Positions 40,561-49,146 of a stretch of 49,476 bases of DNA are shown here, piece after piece. The stretch is from JAFAZJ01 sp964437145 (GTDB lineage: Bacteria > Pseudomonadota > Alphaproteobacteria > Reyranellales > Reyranellaceae), in assembly GCA_964437145.1 (NCBI GenBank), contig CAYTFW010000021.1, positions 1-49,476 on the forward strand. Reading direction: 5' to 3'. Position numbers and translations under genes: made by a program. Under the pieces are notes generated by a model. The model ran no database searches. It was not told where the DNA came from and saw only the letters and a program-made list of their open reading frames with translations. The number at the start of each line of letters is the position of its first letter. Position 1 is the stretch's first letter.

Positions 40561-40588
40561 CCTTCTCCCCGCGAAGGCGGGGAGAAGG
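40561..40588. repeat. short hairpin, family D-like
   Basis: CCTTCTCCCCGCGAAGGCGG followed by GGAGAAGG, a strong hairpin between the CoA-transferase and GST genes. Confidence 0.7.
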
Positions 40589-40629
40589 AGGACTGCGCAA
40601 CGCCATCCTCCGTATCGACGACAACCACG

Positions 40630-41826
40630 TCACTCCGCCTGCTTCGCCGCGCGCGCCGCGCGCGAGGCCTTGAGTGCTTCGATGTCCTCGGGAAGATAGC
40701 CGGCTTCGGCGAGGATCGCGTCGGTATGTTCGCCGATGCGCGGCGCGGGCCCGCCGATGCGGGCCGGCGTCGCGGAGAACCGCGCGGCCGGACGCGGCTG
40801 GCGCACGGTGCCGAAGGTCGGCTGCTCCAAGGTCTCGATCAGGCCGTTGTTGATCACCTGCGCGTCGTTCATGACCTCGCCGCGCCGCAGCACCGGCGCG
40901 CACGGCACGTCGGCCGCGTCGAGCCGGTCGAGCCAGTCCCGGCTGTGACCGGTGGCCAGGATCTCGCCCACCAGTCGCAGCCGTTCGGCCGCGTTCGCCG
41001 AGCGCCCCGACGGCGCCTTGAAGCGCGGATCCTCGATCCACTCCGGGCGCCCCAGCACGCCGCACAGCCCGCGCCATTCCGCGTCGGACACCGAGCCGAC
41101 GGTGATATAGCCGTCGAGCGTCTTGAAGATGAGATCGGGTCGCGCAGTCGGGCTGACGCCGGCGCCTTCCTTGCCGACCACGGTGTACTGCGTCATCGCC
41201 TCGGGCCAGATGAAGGCGACCATCGTGTCGAGCATCGACAGGCGGATATGCTGGCCTTCGCCGGTGCGTGCGCGCGCCACGAGCGCGGCGCAAATCGCCT
41301 GGGCGCCGAACACGCCGGTGGTCTTGTCGGCGACGATGGTGCGGATCATCTGCGGCCGGCCCGTCGACTGATCGGTCTGCACGTCGGCGAGCCCCGACAG
41401 GGACTGGATGATCGGGTCATAGACGCGCTTCTTCACGTAGGGGCCGGTCTCGCCGACGCCCGAGATCGACAGGTAGACGAGCCGGGGATTGAGCTTGCGC
41501 ATGGCCGGCTCGTCGAGCCCGAGCCGCTCCATGGTGCCGGGCCGGAAATTCTGGACCAGCACGTCGGCGGTGGCGATCAGCTTGCGCAGCGCGTCGAGCG
41601 CTTCCGGTCGCTTCAGGTCGAGCGCGACCGAGCGCTTGCCGCGATTGGACGACACGAACAAGGCCGTGAACTCGCCGTCGCCGGCCGTGCGCCGCGCGAT
41701 GTCGCCACCGGGCGGTTCTATCTTGATGACGTCGGCGCCCTGATCGGCCAGCAACATCGTGCAGACCGGTCCGGAGATGACCGTCGTCAGATCGATGACC
41801 CGGATGCCCGCCAGTGGTCCCGCCAT
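40630..41826 (-). CDS. CaiB/BaiF family CoA transferase
   Basis: A 398-aa class-III CoA transferase. Marks: LAGIRVIDLTTVISGPVCTM, LADQGADVIKIEPPGGDIAR, SSNRGKRSVALDLKRPEA, DVLVQNFRPGTMERLGL, YLSISGVGETGPY and the later DTMVAFIWPEAM. Such enzymes move CoA between carboxylic acids and activate substrates for beta-oxidation-like routes. The ATG at 41826 has GGGGAGAG. Family repeat A3 lies upstream, so it has its own promoter. Confidence 0.94.
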   Translation of the reverse strand: MAGPLAGIRVIDLTTVISGPVCTMLLADQGADVIKIEPPGGDIARRTAGDGEFTALFVSSNRGKRSVALDLKRPEALDALRKLIATADVLVQNFRPGTMERLGLDEPAMRKLNPRLVYLSISGVGETGPYVKKRVYDPIIQSLSGLADVQTDQSTGRPQMIRTIVADKTTGVFGAQAICAALVARARTGEGQHIRLSMLDTMVAFIWPEAMTQYTVVGKEGAGVSPTARPDLIFKTLDGYITVGSVSDAEWRGLCGVLGRPEWIEDPRFKAPSGRSANAAERLRLVGEILATGHSRDWLDRLDAADVPCAPVLRRGEVMNDAQVINNGLIETLEQPTFGTVRQPRPAARFSATPARIGGPAPRIGEHTDAILAEAGYLPEDIEALKASRAARAAKQAE

Positions 41827-41889
41827 GGTGCTCTCCCCGCTTGCGCCGATGTCCACGCCTAGAGCGGCGCGCCTAAAGTCGGAACTACC

Positions 41890-41958
41890 CTGTCATCCCG
41901 AGCGCAGCGAGGGATCTAGGAAAGTAGCCTAGATCCCTCGCTGCGCTCGGGATGACAG
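41890..41958. repeat. palindromic repeat, family A copy 3
   Basis: Perfect arms starting CTGTCATCCCGAGCGCAGCG with loop AGGAAAGTAGCCT. It lies between the Bug receptor stop and the CoA-transferase start on the minus strand. Confidence 0.92.
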
Positions 41959-42061
41959 ATGTGTCTGACTAATCGCTCGGTGCTCTAGCACTTTTCCGTC
42001 CACACCAGCGGATCGATCTCGTGGCTCCCGGGATCGCACGCGGCGCTGAAGGTGCCGCGCC

Positions 42062-43018
42062 CTACTCCACCTTCACCCCGGTGTACTCGATCAACGTCTT
42101 CCAGTAGGCGAGGTCGTCCTTCTGGATCTTGGCGAACGCTTCCGGCGTGCTGCCGATGGGATCGAAGCCCAAGGTCTTCCATTTCTCCAGCGAGTCGGGA
42201 TCCTTCAGCGCCTTGACGATGTCGGCCGACAATTTGTCGACGATGGCCTTGGGTGTCTTGGCCGGCGCGAACATGCCGTACCAGCCGTCGACCACGAAGT
42301 CAGGAAAGCCCGCCTCGACCATGGTCGGCAGGTCGGGCGCCGAGGACGAGCGCGTCCGGCAGGTCTGCGCCAGCGCCTTGACGCGGCCGGCGCGCGCTTG
42401 TGGCAACGCGGATGGCAGATTGTCGAACATGTAGGTGACGCGGCCGGCGATCAGGTCGGGCTGCGCCTGGGCGCTGCCGCGATAGGGCACCAGCCCGCCC
42501 TTGAACCCCGCGCGCCGCACCAGCAGCTCGGCCGCGATGTGCTGGCTCGATCCCGTGACCGCGGCGTAGGTCGCGGGCGCGTCTTGCTTCTTGATCCACG
42601 CCACCAGTTCCTGGGGCGTGTTGGCCGGGATCGAGTTGGGCACGACCAGCGCCATGCACGCCGTGCCGAGCAGGGTCAGCGGCTCGAAGTCGGTGATCGG
42701 ATCGTACGGCAGGTTGGGATAGAAGATCTTGTTGGAGCCGTTGGTGCTCTGCGTGCCGAGCTGGATGGTGTAGCCGTCGGGCGGCGACTTGGCGACGAAG
42801 TCGGTGCCGATCGCACCCGCCGCCCCGCCCTTGTTGTCGATCACGATGCCCGCCGTCCACGTCTCGCCCAGCTTGGCCGCGAGGATCCGCGAGAGCGTGT
42901 CGGTCGGCCCGCCCGGCGGGAACGGCACGACCCAGCGGATCGGGCGGTTGGGATAGTCCTGCGCGAGCGCGGGTGTCGCGAGGACGAGGCCGGCGAGGAT
43001 GGCGAGAATTCTGAGCAT
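42062..43018 (-). CDS. tripartite tricarboxylate transporter receptor (Bug/TctC family)
   Basis: A 318-aa periplasmic receptor with a clear signal peptide (MLRILAILAGLVLATPALAQ). Family marks: YPNRPIRWVVPFPPGGPTDT, VIDNKGGAAGAIGTDFVAKS, PPDGYTIQLGTQSTNGSN and GWYGMFAPAKTPKAIV. It stands upstream of the CoA-transferase gene and could bring in the acid that the transferase activates (inference). No permease is nearby. Confidence 0.94.
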   Translation of the reverse strand: MLRILAILAGLVLATPALAQDYPNRPIRWVVPFPPGGPTDTLSRILAAKLGETWTAGIVIDNKGGAAGAIGTDFVAKSPPDGYTIQLGTQSTNGSNKIFYPNLPYDPITDFEPLTLLGTACMALVVPNSIPANTPQELVAWIKKQDAPATYAAVTGSSQHIAAELLVRRAGFKGGLVPYRGSAQAQPDLIAGRVTYMFDNLPSALPQARAGRVKALAQTCRTRSSSAPDLPTMVEAGFPDFVVDGWYGMFAPAKTPKAIVDKLSADIVKALKDPDSLEKWKTLGFDPIGSTPEAFAKIQKDDLAYWKTLIEYTGVKVE

Positions 43019-43282
43019 GCGAGCTCCCCTGTTGGGGAACGATATCAGCGCGCCGCGTTGGCCGAGGTCAACGACAACGACACCGCTGGGCAGAATGATG
43101 CGACGGCGAGTGGGCGGTTGACAGTAGGCGCCGCTCCCAGCGCAGCCGGAGAGTCTGCTTATTGCCGAGCGCCACCGTCAGTTCGGATTCAGCGTCGCCC
43201 GCAACAAGCGTTCAGCACTTCGTCGCCGCGCTTCGTGTCGCCTGGCTGTATGCTCTCAGGCTTCGGCTCGGGAGATCTGTGC

Positions 43283-44206
43283 ATGGATGAAACCGTTTTT
43301 GTGGGGCGGCGCAACGGCGTAGTCGTCGGACTGTGGAGCGGCCGTCCGGTGATGATGGATGTTCCGGTCGAGAAACGCACGCAAGACTACGACCTCACGT
43401 TCGAGGAATTGCCCGACAGTCATCCGGAGGTGATCGCATTTCGCGAGGCGCGGCCAGCGCTTCCGCCTGACTTGTTGCGGCCTTTGTCTGATCGAGAGTG
43501 GAGGGCTCAGGCAGAGCGATTTGCCCAACAGCATGCAGAGGGCGAAAGGTTGAATCTCGCCATGTTGGCGTTTCAAAGGCAGTTCACCGAGCTAGAAACT
43601 GCGATGTCGGCTCTCTTGCATTGCCTTGTCGATGGCGGAAAAAGCCAAATCGCATATGCAATCTACTACAGCATTACCGGCTTTGGCGGGCGCCTCACCG
43701 CGGTCGGCAACGCCTTGGAGCAATGGACCAGGGAGAACAAGCAGCAAAAAGACCTTTCGGTCAAATGGGGGGCATTCGCTGCGGCGGCGAGGAGAATCGC
43801 GCAGGTCCGCAACACAATAGCTCATGGGGCGCCACTAACTATAAATGGCCGCGACGTTCGCCTCACCTCTCCGCCTTTCGACGTCCTTCATGTGGGGTGG
43901 CCGATGGCTGACGGAAGCATACCCGGCTATTCGGCTGCGAACTTGGAACATGCTGTAGGCGAAATACTTCAACTTCGGCAAAGCGCGGACGATTTCAACA
44001 ACTACGTCTCCGCGCTGCGGACCGGTAGCGACGTATTGCCAGGTATGTTTCGCGCCCTATCAGATCGTCTGACGCCTTTCGAGAAGACCGGCCTAGTCAC
44101 CCAGAAGAAGCCAAAACAGGAGCCCCATCGTCGATCATCTTCTGCGCAACGCCGCAAGGAGGCGATAGGGCGGAGCACGAGGCGCGGGAAGAACGACAAG
44201 ACCTGA
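43283..44206 (+). CDS. hypothetical protein with HEPN-like RNxxAH motif
   Basis: A 307-aa protein starting MDETVFVGRRNGVVVGLWSG, ATG 43283 with GGGAGA. The N-terminal third is beta-rich. The middle is helical (LAMLAFQRQFTELETAMSAL, YYSITGFGGRLTAVGNALEQ) and holds Arg176-Asn-Thr-Ile-Ala-His181-Gly. This RxxxxH at a helix end is the mark of HEPN RNases and of many defence proteins. The C-terminus is very basic (PKQEPHRRSSSAQRRKEAIG). Codon use is less GC-biased than in neighbours, a sign of transfer. Function not known. Confidence 0.72.
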   Translation: MDETVFVGRRNGVVVGLWSGRPVMMDVPVEKRTQDYDLTFEELPDSHPEVIAFREARPALPPDLLRPLSDREWRAQAERFAQQHAEGERLNLAMLAFQRQFTELETAMSALLHCLVDGGKSQIAYAIYYSITGFGGRLTAVGNALEQWTRENKQQKDLSVKWGAFAAAARRIAQVRNTIAHGAPLTINGRDVRLTSPPFDVLHVGWPMADGSIPGYSAANLEHAVGEILQLRQSADDFNNYVSALRTGSDVLPGMFRALSDRLTPFEKTGLVTQKKPKQEPHRRSSSAQRRKEAIGRSTRRGKNDKT

Positions 44207-44341
44207 ACTTCGCACGCTTGAGTGTTGCCAGTCTCTGGCCGCCGGCTATCGCGATAGTGTGGCATCGCCTCGCGCGAAGAATTCGAGTATTCTCGGCCGT
44301 GAAGACGCGACATCGCCAAAGAACGGAGCGGCTCATCGACC

Positions 44342-44572
44342 ATGACCGAGCATCCCCGCATTTACCTCGCCCCCGATGTGCTTGCTGGCAAGCCCGTCAT
44401 CCGCGGGACGCGATTGTCCGTCGAGTTCGTGATCGGCTTGATGGCCGACGGATGGAGCGAAGCCGATATCCTGGCGAACTACCCGGGTGTCACGCGCGAC
44501 GACGTCATCGCCTGCCTCGCCTATGCGCGCGATACGTTGAGCTCGGAGAAGGTGGTCCCGAGCGTGGCCTGA
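44342..44572 (+). CDS. DUF433 antitoxin-like protein
   Basis: A 76-aa protein with the full DUF433 pattern: RIYLAPDVLAGKPVIRGTRL, SVEFVIGLMADGWSEADILA, NYPGVTRDDVIACLAYARD. These small winged-helix-like proteins usually stand before a DUF5615 PIN-like toxin gene. Here the next frame is a VOC gene and no toxin frame follows, so the antitoxin is an orphan or has lost its partner. Confidence 0.88.
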   Translation: MTEHPRIYLAPDVLAGKPVIRGTRLSVEFVIGLMADGWSEADILANYPGVTRDDVIACLAYARDTLSSEKVVPSVA

Positions 44573-44647
44573 CATGCGTGCTGCCAAAAGCGAACGATGT
44601 CTAGAAGAGGTCGCCCGCTCGCGCCACCGCCAAGTGAGGACAGCTCG

Positions 44648-45001
44648 ATGCCGACGCTCAGCCTGTTGGTCCTGCGCGCCCGGGAACCGCGGCGACTCGC
44701 TGAATTCTACGCGGCGTTGGGACTGACGTTCACGGAGGAACGGCATGATACGGGCCCGCTCCACTTCGTGTCCAAAGCCGGCGCCGCGACGATCGAGATC
44801 TACCCGAGCACGGAACAGGCGTCGAGCACCGCATCCGCAAGGATCGGGTTTACCGTTGCATGCCTGGACGACGCGCTTTCAACGCCGGCGCTGATGCGGG
44901 CGAAGATGCTCAGCCATCCCAGCGATTCGCCCTGGGGACGTCGCGCGGTCGTGCAGGATCCCGAGGGTCATAAGGTCGAGCTGGTCGAGGAGAGTCGTTA
45001 G
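44648..45001 (+). CDS. VOC family protein (glyoxalase/bleomycin-resistance fold)
   Basis: A 117-aa single-unit VOC protein. Marks: TLSLLVLRAREPRRLAEFYA, GPLHFVSKAGAATIEIYPS, ARIGFTVACLDDAL and VVQDPEGHKVELVEE with the usual metal-binding Glu near the end. His in GPLHF is the second ligand. Start at ATG 44648 with GAGGA. Substrate unknown. Confidence 0.9.
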   Translation: MPTLSLLVLRAREPRRLAEFYAALGLTFTEERHDTGPLHFVSKAGAATIEIYPSTEQASSTASARIGFTVACLDDALSTPALMRAKMLSHPSDSPWGRRAVVQDPEGHKVELVEESR

Positions 45002-45017
45002 CGCCGCGCCGCGCGGC

Positions 45018-45842
45018 CTACCACGCGAAGCGGTAGGTGACCGCCGAGCCGATCGTGACCTGATCGCGGCTGCCGATCGGGCCATTGACGATCGGCGAGT
45101 CGCCGGCCTGCCCCACCAGTCGCCCGTAGCTCAGGATCGCGATCGCGTGGATGCTGTCGGTGACGTGCCACAGGGCGCTGGCGCTCGCGCCGACGCTGCG
45201 CACGCCGAAGCCGGGCTCGTAGCGGGCGTATCCTGATCGCGCCGATTGCTCCTGGTCGACGCCGAAGAAGGCGCGATTGTAGCCGCCATCGGCGATGCTC
45301 AGGCGCGGCCCGGCCGAGAATCCCACCGCGCCCCAGCGCGCGCGCGCGTCGGCGCCGACATCGACGAGCCAGCCGTTGTGGCCGCCCAGGCCACGCCTGA
45401 CCTCGAGCCGCGCGCCGGCATGCCGGCTGAAATCGTACTTGGCGAAGGCGCCGCCCTCGATGGTGAGTGGCACGCTGCCCAGCCCGCTCGCCGGCGCGCC
45501 GCGGCCGCCGTTCAAGCGCAGGAGCGGCCCCACCCTGAAGCCTTCGTGGGTCAGCAGCGTGGCGCCGACGCCGTCGCGCACCGAGACGAAGAACCGGTCC
45601 TGCTTGTAGCGCAGGTCGACAACCGGGATCGGCACGACGCGTCGCTCGCGGGCGCCTTCGAACTTCGGCGCCCACAGCACGCCGGGGCCGAGGTGTATCG
45701 CCCAGTTCGTGGGCGCGGCCGGATGCGTCTCCGGCGGGACGGACGGCAACGTGGGTTGAGCCAACGCAGCGCCGCGGACGGCCAGCGACAGGGCGACAAC
45801 GACACCGCCCAACGCCTGAATCGCGAACCGTGCGACCACCAT
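45018..45842 (-). CDS. MipA/OmpV family outer-membrane protein
   Basis: A 274-aa outer-membrane barrel. A signal peptide (QALGGVVVALSLAVRGAALA) is followed by NWAIHLGPGVLWAPKFEGAR, VVPIPVVDLRYKQDRFFVSV, amphipathic strands and the terminal SAVTYRFAW with C-terminal aromatic residue, the assembly signal. MipA interacts with murein enzymes in E. coli; other members are porin-like. Start is ATG 45842; a TTG three codons earlier is less likely. Confidence 0.9.
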   Translation of the reverse strand: MVVARFAIQALGGVVVALSLAVRGAALAQPTLPSVPPETHPAAPTNWAIHLGPGVLWAPKFEGARERRVVPIPVVDLRYKQDRFFVSVRDGVGATLLTHEGFRVGPLLRLNGGRGAPASGLGSVPLTIEGGAFAKYDFSRHAGARLEVRRGLGGHNGWLVDVGADARARWGAVGFSAGPRLSIADGGYNRAFFGVDQEQSARSGYARYEPGFGVRSVGASASALWHVTDSIHAIAILSYGRLVGQAGDSPIVNGPIGSRDQVTIGSAVTYRFAW

Positions 45843-46242
45843 TTCCCCCAACGCTCTTGGATCGGCGTTTTGCCCAAACCACCCGGGATGTCAGCATAAT
45901 ATCATGTTACAAGATAATTGTACGGAAAAAGCGGGAAATTGGTTGAGAAAAATTATACAAGCCATTGAGAAGACGCAGTACTTCTGAGTCCAGACACAGA
46001 GTCAGATCTTGAGCACCGGTGTCAGGCTTGCACTATTTGCGTTGTTTGCGGCATCGGATGGACGCGTTGCCGGGGGACCATATCGATCGCACAACGCGAC
46101 ACCGCGACCCTCCAGATCCCGCGCCGTGCGGCACCATGTCGAGAACGAGGCTGGCTCACCGAGGCGTATAGGGAATTTATCTACTTATAACCATGTATAT
46201 CTGAAAATTGATATACTCTCCTAACACTGATACAAATCCGCC
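45843..46242. other. AT-rich gene-free stretch
   Basis: A 400-base gap. Bases 45890-45985 and 46165-46235 are strikingly AT-rich for this genome (for example AAAAATTATACAAG and TATATCTGAAAATTGATATA). Between them lies the 30-base repeat shared with the region before the RIP gene. The right part should hold the promoter of the AAA ATPase gene. This looks like the edge of a transferred segment. Confidence 0.55.
46018..46047 (+). repeat. short conserved coding-like repeat upstream of the AAA ATPase gene
   Basis: Partner of 31856-31885, encoding GVRLALFALF with only silent differences. A TTG-started frame (46009-46224) contains it but has no ribosome site. Confidence 0.5.
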
Positions 46243-47439
46243 ATGGATCCCGTCAGGAACCCCTTCGCGCCGGGCGCGGGGACTCGACCTCCTGAACTGG
46301 CCGGTCGTGACCACATCATCAACGCCGCGTCCATCGCCCTTCAGCGGGTCATTCAGGGGCGGCACGACAAGTCGCAGATCCTTCTGGGGTTGCGCGGCAC
46401 CGGCAAGACCGTCCTGCTCAACAAGATCGAAGAGCTCGCCACGGGATTCCACCACGTCACGTCGTTCATCGAAGCGCCGGAAGGCCGCTCGCTCGTGGCG
46501 CTGCTGTACCCCAAGGTCCTCCAGGCGCTGCGTCGACTTTCCCTCGCGCAAAGCGCCAAGGCCGCCACCCATGGCGCGATGCGCGCGCTGCGCAGCATCG
46601 CGAGCGCGTTCAAGATCGAGGTGGGCGACGTCTCGATCTCGGTGGATCCAGAAAGCGGCGTGGCGGATAGCGGCAATCTGGAATTCGATCTGGTGGACCT
46701 ATTCGTCAGGGTCGGCGAGGCCGCGCGCGCGGCGCGCGCCGCCTGGACGCTGCTCATCGACGAGATGCAGTACCTCTCCGAAAAAGAACTGTCGGCCCTT
46801 ATCGTCGCGCTTCATCGCTGCAGCCAGAAGACGCTACCCGTCCTGTTCTTCGGCGCCGGCCTTCCGCAGGTCGCCGCCCTCTCGGGCGACGCCAAGTCCT
46901 ACGCGGAACGGCTGTTCGACTTCCCGCCCGTCGGCGCGCTGGCGGCCGACGCGGCTAGGGCGGCGATTCGGCAGCCCATCGAGAAGGAAGAGGAGAGGAT
47001 CGCGGCCGCCGCTCTCGATCTCATCCTGAAGAAGACCCGGGGCTATCCGTACTTCCTCCAGGAGTGGGGCTACCAGGCCTGGAACACCGCCGGCCGGTCG
47101 CCGATCGGGATCAAGGATGTCGAGCGGGCATCCACCGTCGCGCTGCGGCGGTTGGACAACGGCTTCTTCAAAGTGCGGCTCGATCGGCTGACGCCGAAGG
47201 AGCGCGAGTATGTGATGGCGATGGCCCGCCTGGGTGCCGGTCCCTACCGCTCGTCCGACGTGGCCGACGCCCTAGGTGAATCGATCCAAGCGCTCGGGCC
47301 GCGTCGATCGAAGATCATCTCCAAGGGCATGATCTACAGCCCGGCGCATGGCGATATCGATTTCACCGTGCCGATGTTCGACGACTTCCTGCGACGCACC
47401 GGCGGCGAACCGAATCCCCCTACTCCGCCGCCCACTTGA
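46243..47439 (+). CDS. AAA ATPase (archaeal-ATPase/AAA_16 type)
   Basis: A 398-aa protein. N-terminal GRDHIINAASIALQRVIQGR precedes Walker A GLRGTGKT at 49-56. Walker B is TLLIDEMQYL with Asp173 and Glu174, and sensor 1 is VLFFGAGLPQ. The lid follows (DFPPVGALAADAARAAIRQP, ILKKTRGYPYFLQEWGYQAW) and a winged-helix end (LTPKEREYVMAMARLGAG, RSSDVADALGE). Orc1/Cdc6- and STAND-like proteins share this order. It is a single gene in AT-rich surroundings, so partner and role are open; defence or replication of an element is possible. Confidence 0.9.
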   Translation: MDPVRNPFAPGAGTRPPELAGRDHIINAASIALQRVIQGRHDKSQILLGLRGTGKTVLLNKIEELATGFHHVTSFIEAPEGRSLVALLYPKVLQALRRLSLAQSAKAATHGAMRALRSIASAFKIEVGDVSISVDPESGVADSGNLEFDLVDLFVRVGEAARAARAAWTLLIDEMQYLSEKELSALIVALHRCSQKTLPVLFFGAGLPQVAALSGDAKSYAERLFDFPPVGALAADAARAAIRQPIEKEEERIAAAALDLILKKTRGYPYFLQEWGYQAWNTAGRSPIGIKDVERASTVALRRLDNGFFKVRLDRLTPKEREYVMAMARLGAGPYRSSDVADALGESIQALGPRRSKIISKGMIYSPAHGDIDFTVPMFDDFLRRTGGEPNPPTPPPT

Positions 47440-47582
47440 CCGGCCTCCTCGTAGCCCAGCACGGCGCGCGAATCGGCGCGGTCGATGATCACCTTGTTCT
47501 CGAGGTGGCCGCACTTCTTGGGGAAGTCGTGGTCATCGACATGCACGCCGGCGACGCCGCGCTTCTCATCTCGACGGCCCAT
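47420..47582 (-). pseudogene. frameshifted 3' remnant of a gene
   Basis: The minus strand reads VHVDDHDFPKKCGHLENKVI, then IDRADSRAVLGYEEA. Skipping one G gives VKWAAE and a stop, a natural-looking C-terminus. Without the skip the frame runs on into the AAA gene. There is no N-terminal part. Family not recognised. Confidence 0.45.
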
Positions 47583-47690
47583 GCCCCTCGACCATCAACC
47601 CGCCAGCCGCGCCCTGGGACCACCGCCTGAATAGCTAGTCTTCATCTCGCAGTCGGGACACTAGGCCCTACGGGCAATACCACCTGTCCG

Positions 47691-49136
47691 TTAGGATTGG
47701 GGGCCGCTCCACGAGCCGGCGAGCGATCGCGCCGCGGCCAGGATGGCGGGCGCCGTCACCAGGCCGTGGCCCTGGATCTCGCGCGGCATCCCCATGTCGA
47801 TGGCGCCGGCGGCGGCGATCCAGCGCAGCGCATCGACCTGCGCGCGCGTACCCGTGCGCAGCGCCGGAACGCTCTCGAGCGCGAGCGCGAGCAGCCCCGT
47901 CACGGCCGGGCAGGCCATCGACGTGCCATCCCACGCCGCATAGCCCTGCGGCACCGTGGACGCGATCGCGACGCCGGGGGCGCACACATCGACCCCGGCC
48001 CCGAAATTCGTGAAGGTGGCGCTGAACAATCCACCGTGCCAGTCGCGATAGGGACCAATCCGCTCGGCATGGGCGCTGTCCTGCGGGAACGACGTCATCC
48101 GCCCGATCGCGCCGACGCCGAGCACGAGCGGGTGCGAGGCGGGGAAGGCGACCGAGGTGGCGTCGTTGCCGGTGGCCGCCACGAGCGTCACGCCGGCCGC
48201 GACCGCTTCGGTGATCGCGGCCGCGAGCGCCTCCGACCAGCTCTGCGACCCGAGGCTGAGATTGACCAGATCGACGCGCCGCTCGCGGCACCAGTCGATC
48301 GCCTCGACCAGATCGGAGATGAACCCGCCGGGAAAGACCTTCACCGAGAAGATTTCGGCCCCCGGCGCGATGCCGCGAAAGCGCGCGGCCTCGTCCGGTC
48401 GGGCGGCGGTGATGCCGGCGCAGTGGGTGCCGTGGCCCTTCTCGTCGGTCGCCCAGCCCGCCGGATCGCCGCCATCCAGGGTGTTGAGCCCGTCACGCAC
48501 GATGAGCCCAGGCACGCGGGCGATGCCGCTGTCGACCACGGCGATGGTGACGCCCTGGCCGGACGGACCGGCGTGATGGGCGTTCACCCCGAGCAGGCTC
48601 AGCATCCAAGCCGAGGACCGCGCCGCATCCAGCGGCATCAGGGTCGCCTCGATCGACCGCGAGCCCTGCGGCGGCGGCACCACGCGCGACCAGAACCCGG
48701 CGCGAGGCGAAATGATAACCCGATTCACCAGCCCCGCCTCGACCCGGATGGAAGCCCGTCCCGTCGCGTCGGTCTCGGCCCGGAAGCCGAGCTGGCCGCC
48801 GACCGCGAAGACGGTGCAGTCGGGAATCGGGGCACCGGCGGGGTCACGCACCGTCACCTGCCAGACATCCTCGGCGACGGCGGGAGCCATCGCCGGCAGG
48901 TCGGGCATCTTGAACAGCACGAGCGGCTGGTCCTCCTCGACGATCAGATCGGGGCGGGTGGCGGCCAGACGCTGGGCGTCGGCCGCGCTCATCTCCAGCA
49001 CGTGCAGGCGGACGGGGGTCCGAGACTTGACCAGTTTCACGCCGGTCTCGGATCCGGCGCCGACGAAGGCGCGCACCGCGGCTTCTGCCGCCGGCGCATC
49101 GCCGGGGCGACGCGGCCTGACGATGATCCGGCTCAT
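47691..49136 (-). CDS. subtilisin-like serine protease (peptidase S8)
   Basis: A 481-aa subtilase. The triad is Asp202 (VVDSGIA), His235 (GHGTHCAG) and Ser406 (GTSMACP), with oxyanion Asn324 (ATGND). Residues 1-75 resemble a prodomain-like part, and 90-150 a carboxypeptidase-regulatory-like beta domain (VTVRDPAGAPIPDCTVFAVG). No signal peptide, so it acts in the cytosol or leaves by another route. ATG 49136 has GGGAGGA. It starts 10 bases after the methyltransferase-like gene and is in its operon, as proteases of peptide-maturation clusters are. Confidence 0.93.
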   Translation of the reverse strand: MSRIIVRPRRPGDAPAAEAAVRAFVGAGSETGVKLVKSRTPVRLHVLEMSAADAQRLAATRPDLIVEEDQPLVLFKMPDLPAMAPAVAEDVWQVTVRDPAGAPIPDCTVFAVGGQLGFRAETDATGRASIRVEAGLVNRVIISPRAGFWSRVVPPPQGSRSIEATLMPLDAARSSAWMLSLLGVNAHHAGPSGQGVTIAVVDSGIARVPGLIVRDGLNTLDGGDPAGWATDEKGHGTHCAGITAARPDEAARFRGIAPGAEIFSVKVFPGGFISDLVEAIDWCRERRVDLVNLSLGSQSWSEALAAAITEAVAAGVTLVAATGNDATSVAFPASHPLVLGVGAIGRMTSFPQDSAHAERIGPYRDWHGGLFSATFTNFGAGVDVCAPGVAIASTVPQGYAAWDGTSMACPAVTGLLALALESVPALRTGTRAQVDALRWIAAAGAIDMGMPREIQGHGLVTAPAILAAARSLAGSWSGPQS

Positions 49137-49146
49137 GGCATCCTCC

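Noticed and set aside
42398..43282. N-terminal extension of the HEPN-like protein
   Set aside because: It is antisense to the Bug receptor gene; a good ATG with GGGAGA is at 43283.
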